NCBI RefSeq assembly: GCF_023715725.1
Contig: NZ_JAMBOT010000003.1
Span: 310,001 to 374,000 of the forward strand
DNA from: Paenibacillus pasadenensis
GTDB taxonomy: Bacteria; Bacillota; Bacilli; Paenibacillales; Paenibacillaceae
DNA: 64,000 bases
Reading direction: 5' to 3'
Shown piece by piece: positions 25,426 through 34,900 of this stretch (position 1 is the first letter of the stretch; each line of letters begins with the position of its first letter). Made by a program: the position numbers and the translations under genes. The notes beneath the pieces are model-generated. The model was not told where the DNA came from. It saw nothing but the letters and a program-made list of their open reading frames with translations, and ran no database searches.

Positions 25426-27063
25426 TTAAGCTTTTTTCCGTTTGAACTCCAGCGGAGTCATACCCGTTACCTTTTTGAACACTTTGGACAGATAGCTGCC
25501 GTCAGGGTACCCGACCATCTCCGGGAGCTGGCCTACGGGCGCTTTTCCTTCCAGCAGGAGCGTCTTGATCTTTTCAATCCGTACCAGCGTCACATAATCG
25601 TTGTAGCTTGACCCTGTTTCTTTTTTAAACAGCTCGCTCAAGTAGTTTTTATTCAAATGAACATAATCCGCCGCCTGCTGCAAGGAGGCCCCGTCCGCAT
25701 AATGCCGCTTCACGTAGTCGCATACTTTACGGATCGTCTCGCTGTACGGATGCTGCAGCAGCTCCGCTTCCGAAACGATGCGTTCCGCGCGGGCAAGCAG
25801 CCAGTCCGCCAAATGCTGGAACGTAGGCTGCCTGGAAATCTCCTCATGCGGACTGTGCCCATCCGGAGCAGCCGCGTTGTCGCCCCTGTCGCCCGTCGCG
25901 GCGCTTAGCCGCCGAAACGTTCGCTGCAATAGAAAAACCGCTTCTAGCGCAAAAGCTTTGGATTCCTTTTCGCTCCACAGCATCTTGGTTCCCGCTTCGT
26001 TCAATGTTTCCTTCAGCGCCGGAAGAACCCGGTTAAATCGGTTCTGATCCAGCAGCTCCGATAACAGTTCCAGCGTGTGCTGCACGGAGCTGTCCAGAGC
26101 GAAGCCTGGCTTGGGAGCTTCATCGGAATGCCAGGAAATCGTTTTGCGGCCGTAAAACCGCTTCCGATTCAGCGCACTCCTTGCCTCCTCCAGCTGCTGG
26201 CCAAGCGAGCTCAGATGCAGCGCGGGCAGGCTGACCCCGATTGAAACAGACAGCCCGAGCAGCTCCTGCAAACTGGAGGAAATCCTCTGCGCATATTGCA
26301 GCGTCGTATCCCGCAGCGTCCTCTCGCCGCGCTGCTCGAAATTAAACAGCGCCGCAAAATAATCCTGCTCAAACACGAAGCAACAGCCGCCGCCCGCCTC
26401 GGTTAATAAAAGCTCATCGGTCATATTAATCACTGCGGAACGGAGCAGCTCCGGGTCTTGAATTTTGACCTTGTCCTTGCTTAACGCCGGATCGTCGCTG
26501 CGGATGATCATCGCCAGCACATGCTGGCTGCGCAGCGGAATGCGCAGCGTACGAAGCTTTTCCTCCAATTCTGCGGAGGAGATTTTTTTGCCGCGCGCCA
26601 GCTCGCTGAAAAAAAGCGACCGCAGCGCGTACTGGTTGACGTTAATGGCGCTTTTCAGATGCAGCACTTCCCGGTCCCGCAGCCGTTCCCGTTCAATGTC
26701 AGCCTTCAGCTTTTCCAGCACCCGCCGTAAATCGTGCGCCGTAACTTCCGCTTTGAGCATATAATCCGCTGCACCGGCCCGAATCGCCTCCGAGGCATAC
26801 TGGAATTCGCTGTATGAGCTTAAAATCAGGCTGACAATCGACGGGCGCTCCTGCTTCAGCTCTCGAATGAAGGCAATTCCGTCCATCACAGGCATTTTAA
26901 TATCTGTCATCACAACGTCCACGTCTAGCTTGCGGCAGGCCTCCAGCGCTTCCTGGCCGTTGCTGCAGGACGCAACCAGCTGCACGGGAAGCCCTGTTTG
27001 GTCCAGTAAAATCCCCATCCAGCGGCGGATCTGAGCTTCATCGTCGACAATTACGATATTCAT
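25426..27063 (-). CDS. YesN-like response regulator with AraC-type DNA-binding domain
   Basis: A 545-residue regulator. The receiver domain (1-125) starts NIVIVDDEAQIRRWM, with the phosphoacceptor Asp in VVMTDIKMPVMDG. A long linker follows. The C-terminal AraC domain has two helix-turn-helix units (SLQQAADYVHLNKNYLSELF and a second ending DGSYLSKVFKKVTGMTP). The ATG overlaps the kinase stop codon in ATGA, so translation is coupled. GAGGAG lies upstream. It most likely activates the neighbouring sugar-importer/sulfatase operon. Confidence 0.93.
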   Translation of the reverse strand: MNIVIVDDEAQIRRWMGILLDQTGLPVQLVASCSNGQEALEACRKLDVDVVMTDIKMPVMDGIAFIRELKQERPSIVSLILSSYSEFQYASEAIRAGAADYMLKAEVTAHDLRRVLEKLKADIERERLRDREVLHLKSAINVNQYALRSLFFSELARGKKISSAELEEKLRTLRIPLRSQHVLAMIIRSDDPALSKDKVKIQDPELLRSAVINMTDELLLTEAGGGCCFVFEQDYFAALFNFEQRGERTLRDTTLQYAQRISSSLQELLGLSVSIGVSLPALHLSSLGQQLEEARSALNRKRFYGRKTISWHSDEAPKPGFALDSSVQHTLELLSELLDQNRFNRVLPALKETLNEAGTKMLWSEKESKAFALEAVFLLQRTFRRLSAATGDRGDNAAAPDGHSPHEEISRQPTFQHLADWLLARAERIVSEAELLQHPYSETIRKVCDYVKRHYADGASLQQAADYVHLNKNYLSELFKKETGSSYNDYVTLVRIEKIKTLLLEGKAPVGQLPEMVGYPDGSYLSKVFKKVTGMTPLEFKRKKA

Positions 27064-28862
27064 GGCTTGTTCAGCTCCTCTACTCGAATAAAACAAGGCC
27101 AGCGGAGCAGGATGCATGTCCCCTCATTGCCCGTGTATACAACCTCCAAGCCGTAGCGCTCTCCAAAATGCGCCCTCATGCGCCGCTGCACGTTCCGCAG
27201 GCCGACGCCTCCCGCAGAAGTGAGCACTCTATCCGTAAGCATAATCTCTTCCTCAAAATCCAAGGGAACCGGAATTCCCACCCCGTCATCCGTAATCCGC
27301 AGCAGAATGATGTCTTCCTCCTGCCAGCCCTCCACCGTAATTGTGCCCGGCCCGGATTTAGGCTCAATGCCGTGAAAAATAGCATTTTCCACAATCGGCT
27401 GGAGAAGCAGCTTCAGCGTGCGGTAAGAGCCGATGCCGTCTTGAATATTGAAATCGACGTTCAGCTTGCCATACTGCCTCGCCAGCTGGATCGTCACGTA
27501 ATGCTGCAAATTGTCCAGCTCTTCGGCTACCGTAATGTACTCGCTCTCGTCCGACAACGTTTTGCGCAGCAATTTTACGAGAGATACGATCACCTGATCC
27601 ACCTTCGCCGCAGGCTCCGTCACTAACATCGAGCGGATTGAAGCCAACGTGTTGTACAGGAAATGCGTATTAATTTGCGACTGCAAATTTTGCAGCTCGG
27701 TCTTTCGCTTCAGGTCCTGCTCCATAACGACCCGGTCGTGAAGCTCCTCAATGCGCCCAACCATTCGGTTAAATTTGAATGCCAGCTCGCCGATCTCATC
27801 GTTTCCTTGAATGTCGGTCCGCTCGCTCAAGTCGCCCATTTCGACCCGTTTCATGCTTGTGTACAGCCTGCGAATCGGGACGGACAGCCGTTTGGCGATC
27901 AAGTAGGAAATTAGCAAGGATAACAGCATAAGCGAGGCCAGGACGATTAAAGTCAGCCACTTGGACTGATTGACCTCCTTCAACAGCGTGTCAAGCGGCG
28001 TGTAGGAGACGAGCGTCCAGCCAGTGCTTTCGACTTTATAATAGGTGACCAGCATCGGCTTGCCGTCCAGCTTAACGTTGAAGTTTCCTTCATTCCCAGT
28101 AATTGAGGAGTAATAATCCGTGCTTAGCATAGAGCTGCCGAGGCGGCTCTTGTCCGTTGCCGAGATTACCGAGCCCTTTTTATCGAAAATAATCAGCTGG
28201 TCATCCTCCGCAACTCCGTCCGCATACTGCTTGTACAGAAAGCTTTCACCTACGTTAATCATCAGCATGCCAACTGGCGTGTTGCTTTCAAAATCCTTCA
28301 GCACACGGATTGCGGACACATAGTGGTCCTCGTCGATGGTCGGCCTGAGGCGCGGCGTGGCGTTGGATTCCCAAATAATCTGCCCGTCCTGGTTGATCGC
28401 TTCTAAATACCAGGGATCGTTCCACAAATTTTCGATCCCGATGTTTGGCCCGTTATAAAACGTGTGCAGCTCCACATTGTTGAAGCCAAATATGGAGGTA
28501 TAGTATTCCAGCCACGTATAGGCGTAGCGGTAGGTAACGATCAGGCGCGTGAGGAATTGCCGCTGCAGGCGCTCCTGATACGCTCGGTCGCCCGAGGGGC
28601 TTAACAGCAGCGAGCGCAGCTCCTCATTGGAAAAATAAAGGTTTGAAATCGCATTCAAATCTGAGGCCATGATGCCCATTTTCTGAGAAATCAGGCGTAG
28701 CGAGTTGAGCTTGGCCGCCCCGGCCTGCTCCTCAATCGTATTGCGCGATATCGTCAGCGATATGTAGCTGAACAATCCGAGCGGCAGCACGACCAGCGCC
28801 AGGAAGGAGAGCAGCATCTTCTGCTGGACGCTGCTTCGTTTGATGAACAACCCTTTCAGCAT
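27060..28862 (-). CDS. YesM-like sensor histidine kinase
   Basis: A 600-residue membrane kinase. The first membrane helix is near 16-36, a large extracellular sensor region follows (about 40-295), the second membrane helix is near 300-322, and then a HAMP domain. The His_kinase motif is QSQINTHFLYNTLASIRSML, with Thr where most family members have Pro before the phosphorylated His. The ATPase domain includes VENAIFHG and a glycine-rich lid. It would sense an extracellular sugar or binding-protein state. The ATG follows GGAGGAGGAAAGCTC. Its stop overlaps the regulator start. Confidence 0.93.
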   Translation of the reverse strand: MLKGLFIKRSSVQQKMLLSFLALVVLPLGLFSYISLTISRNTIEEQAGAAKLNSLRLISQKMGIMASDLNAISNLYFSNEELRSLLLSPSGDRAYQERLQRQFLTRLIVTYRYAYTWLEYYTSIFGFNNVELHTFYNGPNIGIENLWNDPWYLEAINQDGQIIWESNATPRLRPTIDEDHYVSAIRVLKDFESNTPVGMLMINVGESFLYKQYADGVAEDDQLIIFDKKGSVISATDKSRLGSSMLSTDYYSSITGNEGNFNVKLDGKPMLVTYYKVESTGWTLVSYTPLDTLLKEVNQSKWLTLIVLASLMLLSLLISYLIAKRLSVPIRRLYTSMKRVEMGDLSERTDIQGNDEIGELAFKFNRMVGRIEELHDRVVMEQDLKRKTELQNLQSQINTHFLYNTLASIRSMLVTEPAAKVDQVIVSLVKLLRKTLSDESEYITVAEELDNLQHYVTIQLARQYGKLNVDFNIQDGIGSYRTLKLLLQPIVENAIFHGIEPKSGPGTITVEGWQEEDIILLRITDDGVGIPVPLDFEEEIMLTDRVLTSAGGVGLRNVQRRMRAHFGERYGLEVVYTGNEGTCILLRWPCFIRVEELNKP

Positions 28863-28957
28863 GAGCTTTCCTCCTCCGCTTGGCGGTTTGAGTTAGATTC
28901 ATATTAAAGCAGGAGGCGGTTGGTGGGAATAGGGAATGTGTTGGGTGAGAGTAGAAG

Positions 28958-29004
28958 AAAAGGCAAGCATTCCCCGATTTCGATAAGCGGGAATACTTGC
29001 CTTT
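28958..29004. terminator. Terminator of the YD/CBM-repeat gene
   Basis: AAAGGCAAG-CATTCCCCG and CGGGAATA-CTTGCCTTT form a long imperfect stem with A and T flanks. It lies between the leftward CBM-repeat gene and the kinase gene. Confidence 0.75.
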
Positions 29005-29026
29005 AACAAATTATCGCAGATTATGC

Positions 29027-31543
29027 TTAATTTCTATATTTGAATGACAGAGAATCGAAGTAGGCTGTGCCGCTACCGCTTTCTCCATTAGCAATGACAT
29101 AGGCATACACGTCTCCTCTAACTGCATTGACTGGAACCGTGTTGTCAAAAGATAACTGTGTATAGTCAGGAGTAACGGTATCTCTTCCTACATAATGCTC
29201 ATCAACAAACTGGTTATTACTGTCATAGAAACGAACGCGGAGCTGCGTATACGTGTTTGTAAGTGCAGCAGCATGAACATATCCGCTAAGCGTATACTCG
29301 CTCCCTGGAATCACGGCAATAGTTTGCTTTACATGTCCGCTACTCCATATACCTAATTCAGCAACTTCAATTTTCACCGCACTAGTCCCTTCTGTTACAG
29401 GCGAGGTAATAAAAGATACAGTTCCGGCATTATTATCCACAATTCCAATCCAGTCCATAGGCAAGCCGTTGTCCACATTCTCAAATCCATTATTAAGCAA
29501 TTGCTCATCCATTACCGGAGGGGCAATTTTATATTGGAAGTTTAAAGAATCAAAATAGGCTATGCCGTTTCCACCATCAGCGCTAGAAATAACGTAGGCA
29601 TATACGTCTGCCCTAACCGCGTTCGCTGGTACTTTGTTGTCAAAAGACAGCTGCGTGTAATCAGCTGTTACGGTATCTCTTCCGACATAATGCTCGTCAA
29701 TAAACTGATTATTACTGTCAAAGAAACGAACCCGTAGTTGAGTATAGGTGTTTGTCAGCGTGACAGCATGAACATATCCGCTCAGCTCATAATCACGGCC
29801 CGCTGTTACGGCAATAGATTGTTTTACATGTCCGCTACTCCATAGCCCCAAACCCGTAACCTCAATTTTCAACGCACTGGCCCCTTCCAATACGGGGCTC
29901 GTGATGGAAGCTACTGTGCCTGAATTATTATCAATAAATGCCGTCCAGGCGTGAGGCACTCCGTCACGAACGCTCTCAAATCCGCCATTTATCAGCTGTC
30001 CTTCTCCTTCAGGAGCGCTATCTTTATATTGTAATGATAGGGAGTCAAAATAAGCCGTGCCGCTGCCCCCATCTGCACTAGCAATTACATATGCATATAC
30101 TTCTGCCTTAACAGCAGCTGCCGGGACCTTGTTGGTAAACGAAAGTAACGTGTACTCCGAAGTAACTGTATCCCTATTCACGTAATGCTCATCAACAAAT
30201 TGATCATTACTGTCAAAGAAACGAACTCTTAATTGAGTATAGGTATTAGTAAGAGCAACCGCATGAACGTAACCGCTCAAAGTATAGTCGCGGTCGGCTG
30301 CTACAGAAAAAGACTGTTTTAAATGGCCGCTAGTCCACAAATTTAATCCTGCAACGTCGATTTTCATCGCCTTTGAGCCTTGGATTACAGGATCTGTAAT
30401 CGGAGCAATTGTACCGGCGTTATTATCGATAAAAGCGCTCCAAGCATTAGGAAGTTCATTAGTTATGTTCTCGAATCCACCGTTTAGCAACTGATCGTCA
30501 ACTACAGGTTGAGTATCATTGTAATGGAATGACAAGGAATCAAAATATGCAGTACCGCTGCCTCCGTCTGCACTGGCCATGACATAGACATACACATCGG
30601 CTGTAGCTGCAGCACTCGGAACCTTATTGTAAAGCGACAGCAACGTAAACTCAGATGTAACGCTGTCTCTTCCAACAAAGTGTTCTTCTATAAACTGGTT
30701 GTTATTGTCAAAGAAACGCACCCTGAGTTGAGCATAGGTACTGCTCAAAGCCTGTGCGTGAACATACCCGCTCAATGTGTAATCAAGTCCAGCCGTTACA
30801 GGGACAGATTGTTTTAAGTGACCGCTGGTCCATTGGTTCAATCCCATAACATCAATTTTTATAGCGCTTGAGCCTTGAACAACTGGGTTAGCCACGGGAA
30901 CAATCGAACCATTACCATCTACAATTGTTTCCCAGGCATCAGGCTTTCCGGAAGTGATATTTTCAAAGCCCGGATTTTGTAAAATGTTGTCCTCACTCGG
31001 CTCACTATCTTCAGGCACTGTAAAATAAACTGGACTTGACCAATCTCCCCATCCGCTGTCATTGGATACCCGAATGCTTACTTCATACGTTTTATTGGGT
31101 TCGAGAGCTGACAACTCAAGCTGATCCGGCAGTGGTATGCTGACGTTATTATTCTTAGTATTTTGAGTAATTGTACCGCTGGAGAAGATCGGATTCCCAT
31201 TAAATTTCACAATAATTTCATAGCTTATAAATGTGTCACCGTTTATAGGCGATTTCTGCTCCCACTCTATATTCCCAGGACTATTCATTACTGTCGGTGC
31301 ATCGACAGTACCAGAAGGGTAGGTAATTGTAGTCGTTGCTTTTGAATTTACCGACCGGCTCTTAATCATGTTTCCATTCGTATCATATTCAAACGTTTGA
31401 ATAACTACTCCATCTCTCTCAATTGATTTGAGGCGGTTATTCGCGTCATAGCTGTAAATGTAGTTACTGGACGCAGAAGCTGAGACTCCATTAATGCAAA
31501 ATATGAGAATAATTAAAAAAGCAATTGCTACTTTCCCCCGCAC
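29027..31543 (-). CDS. Secreted YD-repeat/Fn3 protein with four tandem carbohydrate-binding-like modules
   Basis: An 838-residue exported protein. A signal peptide (RGKVAIAFLIILIFCINGVSA) is followed by one RHS/YD repeat (YSYDANNRLKSIERDG, FEYDTNGNM), an Fn3-like domain (about 75-180) and four modules of about 163 residues. Each module opens LLNGGFEN-like and contains SGHLKQS or SGHVKQ, LRVRFFDSNNQF and a closing GTAYFDSLSF. These look like CBM4_9-type jelly rolls, but the ligand is unknown. A GTG start with GGGGAG upstream gives a better ribosome site and signal peptide than the ATG six codons earlier. It is divergent from the RHS toxin gene. Confidence 0.8.
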   Translation of the reverse strand: MRGKVAIAFLIILIFCINGVSASASSNYIYSYDANNRLKSIERDGVVIQTFEYDTNGNMIKSRSVNSKATTTITYPSGTVDAPTVMNSPGNIEWEQKSPINGDTFISYEIIVKFNGNPIFSSGTITQNTKNNNVSIPLPDQLELSALEPNKTYEVSIRVSNDSGWGDWSSPVYFTVPEDSEPSEDNILQNPGFENITSGKPDAWETIVDGNGSIVPVANPVVQGSSAIKIDVMGLNQWTSGHLKQSVPVTAGLDYTLSGYVHAQALSSTYAQLRVRFFDNNNQFIEEHFVGRDSVTSEFTLLSLYNKVPSAAATADVYVYVMASADGGSGTAYFDSLSFHYNDTQPVVDDQLLNGGFENITNELPNAWSAFIDNNAGTIAPITDPVIQGSKAMKIDVAGLNLWTSGHLKQSFSVAADRDYTLSGYVHAVALTNTYTQLRVRFFDSNDQFVDEHYVNRDTVTSEYTLLSFTNKVPAAAVKAEVYAYVIASADGGSGTAYFDSLSLQYKDSAPEGEGQLINGGFESVRDGVPHAWTAFIDNNSGTVASITSPVLEGASALKIEVTGLGLWSSGHVKQSIAVTAGRDYELSGYVHAVTLTNTYTQLRVRFFDSNNQFIDEHYVGRDTVTADYTQLSFDNKVPANAVRADVYAYVISSADGGNGIAYFDSLNFQYKIAPPVMDEQLLNNGFENVDNGLPMDWIGIVDNNAGTVSFITSPVTEGTSAVKIEVAELGIWSSGHVKQTIAVIPGSEYTLSGYVHAAALTNTYTQLRVRFYDSNNQFVDEHYVGRDTVTPDYTQLSFDNTVPVNAVRGDVYAYVIANGESGSGTAYFDSLSFKYRN
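29030..30991 (-). repeat. Four tandem repeats of about 490 bp
   Basis: Four in-frame repeats encode the carbohydrate-binding-like modules. Shared segments such as GTGCCGCT...TCAAAATA and TACTGTCAAAGAAACGAAC recur with near-identical spacing. The last two repeats are the most alike, which suggests recent expansion or gene conversion. Confidence 0.85.
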
Positions 31544-31741
31544 AAAAATCCCACTCCCCATTAGGCTTTAGAATCGACCGAAATTCTTCCAAACTGTTCT
31601 CCTATTACAAATCATAATTTCCTTCATATTGTGCAGATATGGGAAAAAATAACTTAATAAAGGGTGAGTGTTGATTTTCATGATAAATCGATAAATAAGA
31701 TTGTTATTTTACCTCTAAACCTATTTTTTATCAATTTTCTA

Positions 31742-31770
31742 TTGAATAGTACATTGTCGTAATATATATT
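31742..31770 (+). promoter_or_regulatory. Sigma-A-like promoter of the RHS gene
   Basis: TTGAAT (31742-31747), 17 bp, then TATATT (31765-31770), in the AT-rich divergent region. It predicts a leader of about 150 nt before the RHS start at 31929. The rest of the 385-bp gap between the two genes shows no other clear element. Confidence 0.6.
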
Positions 31771-31928
31771 GTCTAGGTGCAGATGTGGAAAATGTTTCGA
31801 ATAGAGGAGAAATGTTGTTTTAGAGGGTGGGGAAACAAGCAATTCCGGTTTATGAAAACCGATGATTTTATTAACTTTTATGCAAGTTGAATAACCTTAT
31901 TTTAATTTTGCGAACAGTAGGTGAACTC

Positions 31929-34900
31929 TTGAAACACAAAGTTCTATTAGCGATTGTGCTGATTATATCCATTATGGCAACCTCTTTTATTCCGCCATCC
32001 ATCATGGCAAGCCCTGAGTTAAAGTCCGAAGAACAAGCAAAAAGTTCTCAAAACGAAGAAATAAGTACTGCTTCAGAAGAAAACGCAGAACCAGATACAA
32101 GCGAAACAGAAGAAATGAAACAGCTTCAAGAAATCCAGAAAAACGTAATGGATGAATCTTTAAAGGACAAAAAGTCAAGAGAAGAAAACAAAGATAAATT
32201 GACCGAGAGAGCTCTCTTAATTGCAGCTTTTCATGATGTGAAATGGTATGAGCTTCTGAACGATAAGCAGAAAGAAACGGTATTAAATTGGGACAAATCA
32301 TCGTTTGAAGCCTACCAAAGTGACTTAAGCAATACCGAAATTGCGCAGCTTGAAAAGTATGCGCCAGAAGCATACATGTATTACTCTTACTCCACAAACC
32401 TCAACAGCTCTTCAAACAAAGGCCGTATTAGATCAGAATCCGTCACTCAAAATACGTATGACGAAGAACTAGTCTATCGTGAACATGTAAAAAATGTTAT
32501 GGAATTAATGCGAGAACAGATTGAAGAGAAAAGCCTACAATTAAACGAAGCTCAGGCGAATTCAAATAAAGCAGCTTCAAAGGCAAAAAGGACTGCTCAA
32601 TCCTCAAACTCATACATTATTTCAGAAAAGAATACAGAGTATAACTACTCAGTTGATACGGAACAACTGGTTGATCCTCTTTATCGGTCCGCTAATCAAC
32701 GCTCGAATGATTTGTTTCTTAGCGGAAAGCCCGGTCTGGATTTATCCATAATCCGCAAGTACAACTCTATGGATAGCAAAGCCATGACTCCCCAGATGGT
32801 TACTGAGAATGAGAACCTTTATTTGCAAATTTCTAGAAATTTCAGTGCAGCAGTAGAGCCTTCTACTATTGCGGAAGACAGCAACTTTATTGCAACAGGC
32901 TGGTCATTAAACATCCCTGAGGTAAGTAGCACTTGGAACGGCGCAAGCATCCAACCTATTCCTAATACGGCTACTTGTCCCAATCCCAACTGGCTTGGTG
33001 GGACCACTGCAGGAAGCTGCGAGAGCATTTGGTATTTATTTATGCCAACAGCTGTCAATAAAGTGTCCTTTACTCTCGATGACGGCACCTCTTACGAGTT
33101 TTCAGACAATGGAATAATAATTCCATATAATGACTATGGAAAATATAATCTAGAAAAAACTTCATCAATTCCTTATAACAACGTAGAGGCTTATCGCCAA
33201 AGAAATACTTCTTTAGGCGGAGCGCTTGAATTTTTCATCATTCTGGATTCAAAAATAACTTATGTATTTGACGAGAACGGAAAGATAAAAGAAAAACGAA
33301 ATGAATATGGAGATCGTATTACCTATCTCCATACTTCGTCCGGAATTTTTATCAAGGACTCCTATAACCGTGATATCGTTCTGCTTCGTGACGGTACCCA
33401 CCGTAATATTACGAGCATTAATGCGTATAACGGCAGCTCCTTACTTAAAACTGTTACGTACAATGTAACTCCAAGATCCAACACCATTCTTCAGCTTAAA
33501 AATGCAATCAGCACAATCAATTACTGGACGCTCGACTCCGTCACAACCACTTCTGACGGAAAAAGCAAGACCCTTGCTTCTTACACATATAAAAATGTAG
33601 ATATGTTTTCTGCAGCGGATTTTAATTTCGGTCCCCAAGGTTACTTCTACTATTCGACACGGGAAGGAGACGTGCAGCATCCTTTTTGCGTAAACAACAA
33701 TTGTAGTCAGAAAAACAACAATATTATTCTATGGTCTCAGGGTAACGGAGTCGTTCAAAACTTCTTTGAAACCATTGATATAGAAAAAAGAAGACAAGAC
33801 ACCTACGGGGAGATTGCCTACGTCCTGTTGGATGAAGTGAATTTGTATAATGATCTGAAAATCAAATTCTCCTATGACCAATACGTTAATGCCTGGAGCC
33901 AAATGCCATATACAGGCGAAGCGGCCAACATCGGGTATCGCGAACAACTTCGTGGGACAACCCGGTTGTTTTTGGATAAGTACAATCTTCAGTACATCTC
34001 GTATCATCCTGTAACTAGCGTTAACTTCCTCTATAAAGAGAACGGACAATCAAAAATTGTTACGGATAGTTACAAGGCTGTCAACAATAAAAAGAACGGC
34101 TATTCCATTAACGAAATGATCAAGAGCCGCGGAGATCATGCTGATGATGCTGATAATAAACGGCTCAAATGGGCAACCCGCTATGGTAGACAAACGATTG
34201 AAACCTGCTCTACCGGAGCTGAAGCAGGGCTTAATCAATGTTCTTTTACTCAATTTGAACTGCGGAATCTGAAGGCCAATCGTGAGATGTATGCAATAGC
34301 AAACTGGAGCAATTGGCCTGATAATACAAATCTCTTAAACGAAACGGATAGTGCTGCTCAAGAGCAATACGGGTTTGAGTCGCAAGAAACAACCTACTAC
34401 GCCTATTCGTCCGAAAAACCCAAAGTAGCTTCAGTCTTAAAAGGCAGTCCGAATTTGGGAAGAGTTTATTTCTCCCAAACTCAATACGATGGCTATGGCT
34501 TACCGATCTTAATTACGGACGAGCGGAATAATAAAACGACCTATGAGTATAATGGTCCATTCCGCAATATTAGTAAAAAAACGACTTTGTCATCGGATAA
34601 CGCCTATAGATTGGTTGAAGATTACGAATACTATTCGGCATCAGACTCTGTGGTTAACCGACGCAATATGTTGAAAAAAATGACGCAGACTCAATTTTAT
34701 CCCAATCCGGATAACCCTGCTGAAACGCATTCGGATTTGATTGTGACTGAGTTCTCCGTCTATAATTCGAATCGTCAAGTAGTCGAGAGCTCCTCAACCT
34801 CCTCGGGCCAACAGTTCTCACAAGGATCGTCGACGAGTGCAAAAAAATTTGAATACGATACGTTTGGAAGACTCATAACGGAGTCTACCTCCGTAACGCT

